This document shows, in pieces, positions 1-6,596 of a DNA stretch of 9,553 nt. The notes under the pieces are model-generated. The model had not been told where the DNA came from. It did no database searches and saw only the letters and a program-made list of their open reading frames with translations. How positions within the stretch are numbered: the stretch's first letter is position 1; each line of letters starts with the position of its first letter. The position numbers and the translations under genes were made by a program. The DNA is from Candidatus Bathyarchaeota archaeon (GTDB taxonomy: Archaea; Thermoproteota; Bathyarchaeia; Bathyarchaeales; SOJC01), in assembly GCA_030608925.1 (NCBI GenBank), contig JAUWDF010000013.1, positions 1 to 9,553 on the forward strand, in the 5' to 3' direction.

Positions 1-181
1 CGTGATGTCTTGCTGCTTCTCTGGGATGGATACCGCCTGTCTTCGGAATGTAAGGGTTAATCACGTTTGCGAGAATTTCTCCCGCGTCAGTCGCTATTCC
101 AACTCCGAAGTCATCGGCAGTGGATTCCACAGCTATACACACCTTCTTGTTTGAAATCTGCTTGCTCAATCCACCGACCAC
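1..181 (-). CDS. kae1: Kae1, tRNA N6-threonylcarbamoyladenosine synthesis protein (N-terminal part only)
   Basis: This is the first ~60 codons of Kae1 (TsaD/Qri7 family), the catalytic subunit of the KEOPS complex that makes t6A37 in ANN-decoding tRNAs; the rest lies beyond the left edge. The translation shows the family's opening ASKHA strand (CIAVESTADDFGVGI), then the stretch ending NPYIPKTGGIHPREAARHH. That stretch includes the conserved GGIHPREAA segment just before the metal-binding region. The start is uncertain. There is an in-frame stop at 194-196, and the candidates after it are GTG (179-181) and TTG (167-169). Neither has a clear Shine-Dalgarno sequence, and the family usually has only a few residues before the first strand, which would allow the TTG. 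The coordinates given use the GTG. The gene is divergent from the TFE-beta gene. Family identity is confident; the start is not. Confidence 0.9.
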   Translation of the reverse strand, partial: MVGGLSKQISNKKVCIAVESTADDFGVGIATDAGEILANVINPYIPKTGGIHPREAARHH

Positions 182-222
182 GCGTAGGCAATGTTATGAT
201 CGTTATACAACACACTTATCAG

Positions 223-230
223 TATATTTT
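223..230 (-). promoter_or_regulatory. TATA-like element for kae1
   Basis: Read on the minus strand this is AAAATATA, about 42-49 bases upstream of the GTG candidate start. Archaeal transcription begins roughly 25 bases downstream of the box centre, which predicts a start near 200 and a short leader with no ribosome binding site. The call rests on position and base composition only. Confidence 0.4.
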
Positions 231-266
231 GAAGCATCATGATAAAGTATGAGGTTTACACACATG

Positions 267-275
267 CTTTTATTT
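267..275 (+). promoter_or_regulatory. TATA-like element for the TFE-beta/rlmE operon
   Basis: CTTTTATTT is centred about 25 bases before a predicted transcription start near 296. That would give a leader of about 24 bases containing the GGAGG at 305-309, which sits 10 bases before the ATG at 320. It lies back to back with the kae1 promoter in a 138-bp divergent region. No experimental support can be drawn from sequence alone. Confidence 0.4.
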
Positions 276-319
276 CTAAATAACCTTATCTTTCTATAAG
301 TACTGGAGGAAACAAATGG

Positions 320-697
320 ATGCCTAAACGCAGCGAATTGGAACATAAGGCTCTACAGTCAATCGCTAACTCTGGCGAGGAGGGAATACCTCAATCAGAT
401 CTCTGGAGACACATGAACGCTACAAGCAGAGAAGGTTCTCGAATAGCCTTGAAGTTGGAGAATAAGGGACTAATAAGGCGGGAACGTGAACTCTATGAAG
501 GACGATGGACTTTTCGGTTATTTCCTAACAGAAAGCCTGTATCAATAAATTCAATAATTAACTGTCCCTGCCTTAGCTGTGCAGAAAGCATTAGATGTGG
601 AGCTTATGGCGCCAACTCCCCGAACGACTGTGCCCAACTAACAGTCTGGCTAGTAGATCTTATTCAACAACGTAATAGTGTCCAGGGTGACAGTTGA
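320..697 (+). CDS. tfeB: Transcription factor TFE-beta (RPC34/RPC39-type winged helix with Fe-S cysteine motif)
   Basis: This is probably the archaeal TFIIE-beta-like subunit, homologous to Pol III RPC34/RPC39. With TFE-alpha it helps RNA polymerase open the promoter. Residues ~5-72 form a winged-helix domain (EGIPQSDLWRHMNATSREGS, then KLENKGLIRRE, then a wing with GRWTFRLF). Residues 82-111 carry the diagnostic cysteine motif: C84, C87, C93 and C104, with spacing C-x2-C-x5-C-x10-C, followed by a T-x-W-L stretch. From memory, human RPC6 has the same spacing and the same following TEWL, and archaeal TFE-beta binds a 4Fe-4S cluster there. A fifth cysteine, C82, lies just before the motif. The 125-aa length fits a single-winged-helix archaeal form. 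The ATG at 320 follows a GGAGG at 305-309; another ATG at 316 hits a stop after three codons. The gene overlaps rlmE by four bases, so translational coupling is likely. Confidence 0.88.
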   Translation: MPKRSELEHKALQSIANSGEEGIPQSDLWRHMNATSREGSRIALKLENKGLIRRERELYEGRWTFRLFPNRKPVSINSIINCPCLSCAESIRCGAYGANSPNDCAQLTVWLVDLIQQRNSVQGDS

Positions 698-1314
698 GGT
701 TGCCCAAGGCATGGATAAGACGAAGAAAAAGAGAATACTACTATAGAAGAGCCAAAGAGGAAGAATACCGATCCAGATCAACATATAAACTTCTACAAGC
801 TGTACGAAAATACTCTTTCATAAAGAGGGGGGACAAAGTCGTGGATCTTGGAGCTGCTCCTGGTGGTTGGCTTCAAGCAACTCGTAAAATTGTTGGAGTA
901 GATGGTTTCGTTCTAGGTGTTGATTTACTGGAGATAGAGCCATTGAGAGATGATAACGTTCTTACCATTACTGGCGACATATCAAATTGTGAAACACTGA
1001 GCCTAATAAGGAATGTCTTGCCTTCGCCAGTTGATGTATTGATATCCGATGTTTCTCCCAAGGTTTCCGGAGTATGGGAAATTGACCACGCTTGCCAGAT
1101 TGATCTAGCGCGCAGATCCCTATTCTTTGCCCTTGAACTCGTGAGGACTGGTGGCAACTTCTTTGTAAAAGCTTTTCAAGGTGAAATGTTCAAAGATTTC
1201 GTAAAGGAAGTTAACAAACACTTTTACAGGGTAGAAATTGTTAAACCGAAAGCTAGTCGACCAGAAAGCGCCGAGATCTTTGTTCTCGGTTTTGACCTGA
1301 AAGGAAAAGAATAA
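694..1314 (+). CDS. rlmE: RlmE/FtsJ-type rRNA 2'-O-ribose methyltransferase
   Basis: This is a SAM-dependent 2'-O-methyltransferase of the FtsJ/RrmJ family, whose best-known substrate is the A-loop uridine of large-subunit rRNA (U2552 in E. coli). The 206-aa length is typical of the stand-alone enzyme. The basic N-terminus ends in RSRSTYKL. The SAM motif is DLGAAPGGW at residues 51-59. The K-D-K-E catalytic tetrad is complete: K32 (YKLLQ), D119 (SDVSP), K159 (FFVKAFQG) and E194 (ESAEIFVLG). I used the TTG at 694, which overlaps the upstream TGA as TTGA and has GGGTGA at 685-690 in front of it. A second TTG at 700 is possible. Its place behind a transcription factor gene suggests co-expression with other information-processing genes. 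Confidence 0.95.
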   Translation: MRLPKAWIRRRKREYYYRRAKEEEYRSRSTYKLLQAVRKYSFIKRGDKVVDLGAAPGGWLQATRKIVGVDGFVLGVDLLEIEPLRDDNVLTITGDISNCETLSLIRNVLPSPVDVLISDVSPKVSGVWEIDHACQIDLARRSLFFALELVRTGGNFFVKAFQGEMFKDFVKEVNKHFYRVEIVKPKASRPESAEIFVLGFDLKGKE

Positions 1315-1404
1315 TCCAGAGTTGCTGAGATTTCCATTGTTCATACACGCGCATTGTGAAAGATTAAGTTCGTAATTAACTATCTAGATAGAGATGAAGA
1401 AAAA

Positions 1405-2085
1405 TTGAAGGTTGTCGCGGCGGATTCAGGTGCTGCTATACTGAATACTAGGTTTGAGCCGATACAGATCGTCTCTACATCTACTGTTCTCGTTGAACCA
1501 CCATACCGAAGGGCAAGTCGATTCTTGGAGGAGTCGATTTTTGCTCCAGTCGAACATGGACACGCTTTGATAATTCATGAACTAGAGCTTTGCCGAAAAC
1601 TGCTAAAGGAAACAAGAGCGGATGTTGTTCATTTAGATTTGTCCTTAGGTGGATTATCTGTAGGAGAAATCTCACCAGTTCAACTTAGAGGGAAAGCTCG
1701 TAGCAGCGTTCTAGCGATTTTGCCACAAATAAGGAAACTAGCAGCAAGTATTAGACGAGTTCATGGAATTGATGTGTTAGCAATTGGCAAAGAGAGTATT
1801 CCGGTGAGGATTGCAGAGTTAACTACCGGAGCCCATGCTATTCTGCACGCTTCAGTCAAAACTTTGGAAGAAAATGAGGAGGTGATTTTGGGTTTGCCAA
1901 CCAAGTGTTATACTAGGTTAACACAGGAAGGAGTTACTCTTCAATCACTGATTCCTGGCGAACATGATGTCGTCGGTTACGCTGAGGACAGTTTGGACTT
2001 ACTTAAAAAAGTTCATGTCTCTGAAATTCTGAATCCTTGCGCAAGAGGGTTTCGTGCACTCAAATTAGCAAAGCGTGGTAGTTAG
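1405..2085 (+). CDS. DUF4152-type conserved archaeal protein, function unknown
   Basis: This 226-aa soluble protein resembles the archaeal DUF4152 family as I remember it; no biochemical function is known to me. The family-like blocks are an opening strand VVAADSGAAIL (D7), a middle strand DVVHLDLSLGG (D73, D78) and a late block VLAIGKESIPVRIAEL (residues 124-139, with K129, R135 and E138). An acidic residue on the first strand, another on a central strand and a charged helix near the end recall RNase H-like folds. That comparison is inference. The TTG at 1405 is the only reasonable start: GAGATGA at 1391-1397 lies 7 bases before it, and the nearby ATG at 1394 terminates after four codons. 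The stop directly abuts the next gene's ATG, so the two are very probably cotranslated. The 90 bp separating it from rlmE holds no obvious terminator. Confidence 0.75.
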   Translation: MKVVAADSGAAILNTRFEPIQIVSTSTVLVEPPYRRASRFLEESIFAPVEHGHALIIHELELCRKLLKETRADVVHLDLSLGGLSVGEISPVQLRGKARSSVLAILPQIRKLAASIRRVHGIDVLAIGKESIPVRIAELTTGAHAILHASVKTLEENEEVILGLPTKCYTRLTQEGVTLQSLIPGEHDVVGYAEDSLDLLKKVHVSEILNPCARGFRALKLAKRGS

Positions 2086-2640
2086 ATGGTAAGACTATTA
2101 GAGAGACTCCAGACTTTAGAGTTTGATACACGGACACGTGTATTATTAACGATTTTTCTGTTGGTCTCAGCATTAATTTTCACTTCCTTAGGAGTAATGC
2201 TCTTTAGAGCTGATATTTCAGAAGCTCAGGAGCAGAGAGAGAAAATTTTTCAAGAATTTGAACGAGCAAATGATCCCCGCTTTATATTTGGGAATAATCT
2301 TCTTCTTACTTTGGTTATGTTCGTTCCGATCATCGGACCCATTTGGGGACTCCTTATCCTTTTCAACACAGGGTCAATTATTGCTCTCATCAGTATCGCT
2401 GAAGGTTTTCCACCGATTCTCACATTTGCCTTACTGTTCTTTACACCGATCTTTTGGCTCGAGCTTGGGGTATATTCGATTGCTATGACTCAAAGCATAA
2501 TCTTATTCTTGCGTATCTTGCAGAAACAAGGCAAGAAAGAGAGTGTGAGAATGTGTATAATGATCACTGCCTGTACTTTGCTCCTGATGCTTGCAGCGAT
2601 AATTGAATGGTTGATGATAAACCTATCATCAAACTTATAA
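2086..2640 (+). CDS. SpoIIM-like (DUF95) multi-spanning membrane protein
   Basis: This is a 184-aa integral membrane protein with about five predicted spans, at residues ~18-40, 72-93, 95-119, 121-145 and 155-179. A charged segment (43-62) follows the first span. The layout and several landmarks match the SpoIIM/DUF95 family: FGNN before span 2, a proline and glycine in span 2 (VPIIGP), FNTG at the next turn, then a proline-containing span followed by WLELGVYSIA. Despite the name, archaeal members have no link to sporulation and their function is unknown. The ATG immediately follows the upstream stop codon, so translation is probably coupled to the DUF4152 protein. It converges on nadC, with 63 bp between stops and no convincing poly-T terminator. 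The family call is from pattern, not from a search, and a generic membrane protein remains possible. Confidence 0.6.
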   Translation: MVRLLERLQTLEFDTRTRVLLTIFLLVSALIFTSLGVMLFRADISEAQEQREKIFQEFERANDPRFIFGNNLLLTLVMFVPIIGPIWGLLILFNTGSIIALISIAEGFPPILTFALLFFTPIFWLELGVYSIAMTQSIILFLRILQKQGKKESVRMCIMITACTLLLMLAAIIEWLMINLSSNL

Positions 2641-2703
2641 TCAGCCTATCTTTTCCACAGACACGCTCTTACATTTTATTCGCTTGTCAATCAGGCCTCT
2701 TGG

Positions 2704-3570
2704 TCAAGAAGATATTGTTTTAGTAATTTCCAGACTCATGTCTAGTGAAGCAACGCTATGAGTAATTGCCCCAATACTAACAATGTCAACATTTGTCTCA
2801 GCATATTCAAGAATGTTATCTTCAGTGATTCCTCCACTTACCTCAACAATCATTTTACTCCGAAAACCGTTCTTAGTCAACTCTTGGATGGTGTCTCGCA
2901 CTTTTGCTACAGAAAAATTATCCAGCATAATTATATCAGCACCTGACTCTGCTGCTTCGAAAGCCTCCTTAAGCGATGTTACTTCAACCTCAATTTTTTT
3001 GGTAAATGAGGTAGCATTACGTGCTAGTTTCGTCGCATTTCTGACACTACCGACAATTCTTATGTGATTATCTTTTATCAACATCAAGTCGTTAAGACCT
3101 GATCTGTGAGGATCACCTTTTCCCAAGTATACAGCTTTCTTGTCGAAATAACCTAATCCTGGAGCCACTTTTCTTGTGGCAGCAACACGTGTGTCATAGC
3201 CATGGTCTTTGATCTTGTCCACCATATGTTTAGTTGCAGTTGCTATGCCGCTCATCCTAGATAGAAGATTGAGCAGGGTACGCTCCGCAGAAAGTATTGC
3301 TCTAGCATCACCCATAATGTGTAGTACTATGTCATTAGGTTTAACTCGATGACCATCGAGTATAGAAGCTTTACATTGAAGCCCAAGGCTCTCACACAAA
3401 ATCATAGTTTCTTCAATCCCCGCCATCAGACCATCTTCTTTAGCAACAATTTTGGCTTCGGCTATGGTATTCGAGGGAATTGTGGCAAAAGTTGTTATGT
3501 CCCCTTGTCCAATGTCTTCTTTCAAGAATCTGCGCAGTTTTTTCTCCAGAATTCTCTTAGGCATAAACAT
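2704..3570 (-). CDS. nadC: Nicotinate-nucleotide pyrophosphorylase (quinolinate phosphoribosyltransferase)
   Basis: NadC converts quinolinate and PRPP to nicotinate mononucleotide, CO2 and PPi in de novo NAD synthesis. From the ATG at 3570 it is 288 aa. The N-terminal domain begins with FLKEDIGQGDITT. The barrel carries SAERTLLNLLSRMSGIAT (94-111, R97), TRK (132-134), GDPHR (H155, R156), LIKDNH (164-169, K166), EVEV (194-197), MLDN (D217) and EVSGGI (243-248), so the substrate-binding residues are present. The usual GGG before the DxHR segment reads GKG here (K151). In-frame starts exist at TTG 3591, ATG 3585, ATG 3570 and ATG 3564; GGAGA at 3579-3583 is spaced 8 bases from ATG 3570, which I chose. 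It overlaps the glycosyltransferase gene by 14 bases and is probably translated after it. No nadA or nadB is in the window. Confidence 0.95.
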   Translation of the reverse strand: MFMPKRILEKKLRRFLKEDIGQGDITTFATIPSNTIAEAKIVAKEDGLMAGIEETMILCESLGLQCKASILDGHRVKPNDIVLHIMGDARAILSAERTLLNLLSRMSGIATATKHMVDKIKDHGYDTRVAATRKVAPGLGYFDKKAVYLGKGDPHRSGLNDLMLIKDNHIRIVGSVRNATKLARNATSFTKKIEVEVTSLKEAFEAAESGADIIMLDNFSVAKVRDTIQELTKNGFRSKMIVEVSGGITEDNILEYAETNVDIVSIGAITHSVASLDMSLEITKTISS

Positions 3571-4762
3571 AAGGCTTGTCTCCATTACCAACGTTTAGAA
3601 TAGTTTGGACTGCAGTTTCCAGACCATCCCATTGTGAAACACTATCCTTGATTTGTTGCACTCTATTAGCATATCTCTCATTCATTGCAATCTCCTTGAT
3701 CGCAGATAATAGCACTTTCCTACTTATTTTGTCTTGTTTCACAATTAAAGCAACGCCAAGTGCAACACCTTTCATGGTATTGTTCATTTGTTCCGTGTGG
3801 CTAGGTGTTGGAATTAGAATACTAGGTTTGCCATAACATATAGTCTGAAGCATTGTTCCATGGCCTGGTCGAGATATTACGATATCGCATGCTTTCATGT
3901 ATTCAAAACGGTTTGGAATCCACTTGAAGATCCTTAGACGACCATTTTGTTGTGGACTGGCTTTGGATTTAGGGTAGCCAAGTGACATAACAACTTCAAA
4001 ATTCTCCGGTGTGTTAGCAAGGGCTTTCCGGAGAATATTGGTGAAGTAGGCTCGTTCTTCTATGGGTCCACTGATTGGTGCGAAAATTAAGATTTTCCCT
4101 TCTTGTAGACCAAGCTTTTTTCGTAGCTCTTGTTTTGTGGGCAGTGTTTCCGGACGAACTGGCAAGATTGGACCGATAAGTCTTGTCTTTTTTTGATAAT
4201 TCGATGGAATCCGCAGATTATCTGTGGAAATTGTAAAGGGTGAAGGAAAATCTGGAATCATCACTTCAACTCCAGTTGTCCAGATTTTGCCAATGATTGC
4301 GAGCGTAGCGGCATCAGCGAATTTTGCTAGTCGCAATAAGTGTGTTTTCCGTGGAATAATTACTTGAAACTGGTTGAGTATGCAGAGGATTGGTGTAGAT
4401 AGCATTCTTGCAGCAACTATGGCTGAGGCTCTAGAATCCGAAACGACGACATCTGGTTTCAGAGTCGTCATGATTTTAATTTCCCTTTCCACTTGCTTTA
4501 GAAAACTATAAGGGGCTCGAAAAGGTCCAGGGTTCAAAACTGTTCTCCTGAAATCCACAGTTCCATCAGTCTTCACCCTGAAACCCATGGCTTTTACCTC
4601 AAAAGTAGGATAACCTTCTTCTCGGACATAGTTCACAGCATCTCGATAGGTTGAGAAAAAAATTTGCATGTTATCATATCGACTCTGCAATTCTTTGGCT
4701 ATTGGAATGCATCGACCTGCATGTCCAAGACCTACACCGCATACAGCAAATTGAATCCGCAT
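3557..4762 (-). CDS. GT-B fold glycosyltransferase (MurG/UDP-glycosyltransferase-like)
   Basis: This 401-aa, two-domain GT-B enzyme probably transfers a sugar from a nucleotide-sugar donor. The N-terminal Rossmann-like domain starts with the glycine-rich loop GVGLGHAGRCIPIAKEL (residues 9-25), typical of MurG/GT28 and related families. The C-terminal domain has IFKWIPNRFEYMKACDIVISRPGHGT (ending at 303) followed by GKPSILIPTPSHTEQMNN. The last part includes E324 and Q325, the usual donor-ribose and sugar contacts. There is no membrane span or signal peptide, so it acts in the cytosol or at the membrane face. The acceptor is not predictable; lipid or surface-glycan synthesis is a guess. ATG 4762 has AAGGA at 4771-4775, 8 bases away, and is preferred over GTG 4768, which would sit only 2 bases from it. 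The gene is first of a two-gene unit with nadC, although no pathway link is evident. Confidence 0.85.
   Translation of the reverse strand: MRIQFAVCGVGLGHAGRCIPIAKELQSRYDNMQIFFSTYRDAVNYVREEGYPTFEVKAMGFRVKTDGTVDFRRTVLNPGPFRAPYSFLKQVEREIKIMTTLKPDVVVSDSRASAIVAARMLSTPILCILNQFQVIIPRKTHLLRLAKFADAATLAIIGKIWTTGVEVMIPDFPSPFTISTDNLRIPSNYQKKTRLIGPILPVRPETLPTKQELRKKLGLQEGKILIFAPISGPIEERAYFTNILRKALANTPENFEVVMSLGYPKSKASPQQNGRLRIFKWIPNRFEYMKACDIVISRPGHGTMLQTICYGKPSILIPTPSHTEQMNNTMKGVALGVALIVKQDKISRKVLLSAIKEIAMNERYANRVQQIKDSVSQWDGLETAVQTILNVGNGDKPYVYA
3579..3583 (-). promoter_or_regulatory. Ribosome binding site deciding the nadC start
   Basis: The minus strand reads GGAGA inside the last codons of the glycosyltransferase gene, 8 bases before ATG 3570. 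The more upstream in-frame starts at 3585 and 3591 lack such a site, so the internal ATG is favoured. Confidence 0.55.
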
Positions 4763-4803
4763 GAACACATTCCTTGCAGAGTATTCTCCTAATCCAGTTT
4801 ATT

Positions 4804-4820
4804 CGTTCACATCATGAACG
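4804..4820. promoter_or_regulatory. Operator-like palindrome upstream of the glycosyltransferase gene
   Basis: CGTTCA and TGAACG (6-bp arms, perfect) flank a 5-base centre, 42 bases before ATG 4762. A TATA-like CTCTATATG lies at 4826-4834 on the minus strand, so the palindrome sits between the box and the predicted transcription start near 4804. A repressor could block initiation there. This is inferred from symmetry and position only. Confidence 0.4.
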
Positions 4821-4825
4821 TTTAA

Positions 4826-4834
4826 CATATAGAG
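4826..4834 (-). promoter_or_regulatory. TATA-like element for the glycosyltransferase-nadC unit
   Basis: The minus strand reads CTCTATATG. Transcription about 25 bases downstream would start close to 4804, leaving a leader of roughly 40 bases that includes the AAGGA ribosome binding site. It is the best candidate in the 215-bp region, but unproven. Confidence 0.35.
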
Positions 4835-4893
4835 TTTTTACAACTCGTTTATTAACTATGTGTGTTCAGGTGATAATGTAATTGCTACCGTGT

Positions 4894-4905
4894 TGCGCGC
4901 GCGCA
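4894..4905. repeat. Alternating GC palindrome TGCGCGCGCGCA
   Basis: A perfect 12-bp palindrome made of five GC steps flanked by T and A. The alternating pyrimidine-purine run continues to 4908, the kind of tract able to adopt Z-DNA. It stands out in A+T-rich intergenic sequence and directly abuts the inverted repeat at 4903-4921. A near-identical element is at 9429-9440. Confidence 0.6.
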
Positions 4906-4921
4906 TACTTAAAAAGTATGC
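4903..4921. repeat. 19-bp inverted repeat, operator- or terminator-like
   Basis: Eight-base perfect arms, GCATACTT and AAGTATGC, surround AAA. The minus strand therefore reads a hairpin with five T in its centre. It lies 57 bases downstream of the AMMECR1 stop and about 140 bases upstream of the glycosyltransferase start. It could be a regulator-binding site or part of a termination region for the NIF3-FAH-AMMECR1 unit. The symmetry is seen directly; the function is open. Confidence 0.5.
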
Positions 4922-4977
4922 CACATTCCAACACAGTTTCGGGATATGCAGGTATATGTTTAAGTTCTATGTTATGT

Positions 4978-5610
4978 TCAACGAAGATTCCCGGGTGAGT
5001 ATATCTCGATAGTTCCTTTAGGAGTGACTTCTCTGACCAAGACACATTGAAATGTCATGATCTTCGTTCCTTTCATAAGCCAGCAGTCAGGTGTCAACCC
5101 AGCTTTCATACAGGTTTTGCTCAGAAACTCTTTGGAATTCCAGAAGTATTCAACGGGAACTTGCGGTAGAAGTAAGCCTTTATGAATACCTCTCTCTATT
5201 ATAAGCCCATCTTTTCCTACTTCGATTTTTAATGGAAGGTGTTTTGGACTACTTGTCTTAATTAGTTCCGGAATTGTTAATATGCTCAGTTCAAAGATTA
5301 GTTCACCTAGTTCCAAGAGAGTAACTGGGGAAAACCTTGGATCTTGAGTCGCAGAGCTAATCGCACACTCTATAACAGCTTTGGTCAGCACAGTTGTCTG
5401 ATAAGGATAACCTATACAACCCCTCAACACCCTTGTACCATTTTTCAGATTATTGATTGTTACAAAAACACCGCAGCGTTTCCTAAGTTTGACAGGTGTG
5501 TTCGGAGGTAGCCTGAGTATGCTACCAGTCTTCAAATAATTTTCCACAGCTTTCCGGGCGAGTCCCACTAAGAACTCCCCGTCTTGATGTGTTATTTCAA
5601 CCGTCACCAT
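4978..5610 (-). CDS. AMMECR1-domain protein
   Basis: This 210-aa protein of the AMMECR1 family (PF01871) is conserved from archaea to humans; its biochemical role is unsettled. The hallmark LRGCIGYP is at residues 62-69. It is preceded by RCGVFVT (45-51), then ATQDPRFSPVTLLELGE after an alanine-rich helix, and later GLLLPQVPVEYFW and a K-G-T segment near the C-terminus. The length is usual for the archaeal single-domain form. ATG 5610 has GGGAG at 5616-5620, 5 bases away, so it is preferred over the TTG at 5622, which would start inside that site's neighbourhood. It is the last gene of an apparent operon with NIF3 and an FAH-family enzyme (42-bp gap). In many archaea AMMECR1 is paired or fused with MEMO or a radical SAM protein; neither is present here. 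Confidence 0.93.
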   Translation of the reverse strand: MVTVEITHQDGEFLVGLARKAVENYLKTGSILRLPPNTPVKLRKRCGVFVTINNLKNGTRVLRGCIGYPYQTTVLTKAVIECAISSATQDPRFSPVTLLELGELIFELSILTIPELIKTSSPKHLPLKIEVGKDGLIIERGIHKGLLLPQVPVEYFWNSKEFLSKTCMKAGLTPDCWLMKGTKIMTFQCVLVREVTPKGTIEIYSPGNLR

Positions 5611-5652
5611 TGATACTCCCAATACACTTTTTCGCGGATCTATTAAACAAGA

Positions 5653-6567
5653 TCAATCACCATCAGATCCCAGCGCAGGATTATTTTCTTCTGCAACTTT
5701 GTTCCTCAAGGTGCCTATTCCCTCGATCTCAATTTCTATCATGTCACCTTCTTTGAGGAATTTTGGCACAGGTTTTATGGCAAACCCTACACCTGCTGGT
5801 GTTCCTGTACCTATTATGTCACAAGGTTCAAGAGTCATGAAGCGACTCAGGTGGTGTATAATTTCAGAAACGTTAAAAACCATATTTCGCGTGATTGAGC
5901 TTTGTCTTAGCTCCTTGTTTACCCATGTCTGAATCCGAAGGTTGCCTACTTTTCCGATCTGGCGCGCAGTTGTTATACATGGACCAGTTGGGGCAAAGGT
6001 GTCCAGACTTTTTCCTTTTGTCCACTGTATATCTTTAAACTGAATGTCACGTGCAGAAACGTCGTTTAATATTGTATATCCAAAAATGGATGATTCAGCA
6101 TCGCATATTGAGGCCTGTTTGGTCTTTTTCCCAATTACGATTGCTAGTTCTGCTTCGTAGTCCAATTGCTTCACAAAGCTTGGTTTCACGATATTCTCTT
6201 CCGGACCTATTATTGCGGTCCGCGGTTTCATAAAAATCACTGGCTCATTTGGAGGGTCTATTCCCTGTTCCGCTGCATGATCTCTATAATTTAAGCCTAG
6301 GCATATGATTTTTGGTGGCCGCACTAACGGAGCTAAAAGATTTAATCCTGCTTTTGTAAAGGTCGCCTTCTCTAAATCCGCTTGTGAAGCTCTTTGTATC
6401 AAGGATTCAATATTGGTTTCATTCAAGCCTTTGGTAATAAGCAATTCTATCGTAGAAGGAAATGACTGGTTGAGTCTCTCCGCTAGAGCAGGGAGACAAA
6501 TTACCTTGTTTTTTTCCAATACTCCATAGGAGACTGTATTTGAGATGGCGAACCGCACTAGTTTCAT
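5653..6567 (-). CDS. Fumarylacetoacetate hydrolase (FAH) family protein
   Basis: This 304-aa FAH-superfamily enzyme belongs to a family that includes C-C bond hydrolases, acylpyruvases, oxaloacetate decarboxylases and tautomerases, acting on 2-oxo or diketo acids with a divalent metal. Residues 1-~78 form the small N-terminal domain (MKLVRFAI, VICLPALAERL). The catalytic domain begins PPKIICLGLNYRDHAAE (85-100). It carries the metal ligands E138 and E140 (DYEAELAIVIG) and D169 (NDVSARDIQ), then K184 and the GTGTPAGVG loop (253-261). All catalytic landmarks are intact, so it should be active, but the substrate cannot be read from sequence. The ATG at 6567 follows GGAG at 6575-6578, spaced 7 bases. 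It lies 29 bp after the NIF3 gene and 42 bp before AMMECR1. No aromatic-degradation genes are nearby, which favours a housekeeping oxo-acid role over tyrosine catabolism. Confidence 0.94.
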   Translation of the reverse strand: MKLVRFAISNTVSYGVLEKNKVICLPALAERLNQSFPSTIELLITKGLNETNIESLIQRASQADLEKATFTKAGLNLLAPLVRPPKIICLGLNYRDHAAEQGIDPPNEPVIFMKPRTAIIGPEENIVKPSFVKQLDYEAELAIVIGKKTKQASICDAESSIFGYTILNDVSARDIQFKDIQWTKGKSLDTFAPTGPCITTARQIGKVGNLRIQTWVNKELRQSSITRNMVFNVSEIIHHLSRFMTLEPCDIIGTGTPAGVGFAIKPVPKFLKEGDMIEIEIEGIGTLRNKVAEENNPALGSDGD

Positions 6568-6596
6568 TTGACTTCTCCTGGATGTCTGATTCTTCT

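Noticed and set aside
67..252. Open frame of 61 codons on the plus strand at the left end
   Set aside because: It lies antisense to a stretch whose minus-strand translation clearly matches the Kae1 N-terminus, and it looks like no known protein.
873..1344. Two minus-strand open frames inside and past rlmE
   Set aside because: They are antisense to a complete RlmE with all catalytic residues; the composition is that of shadow frames.
1315..1404. Possible RNA gene between rlmE and the DUF4152 gene
   Set aside because: No tRNA T-arm pattern and no paired C and D boxes could be found; it appears to be a plain spacer.
5653..6567. FAH gene as part of a tyrosine or aromatic degradation pathway
   Set aside because: No partner enzymes of such a pathway are nearby, and the family covers many other oxo-acid reactions.
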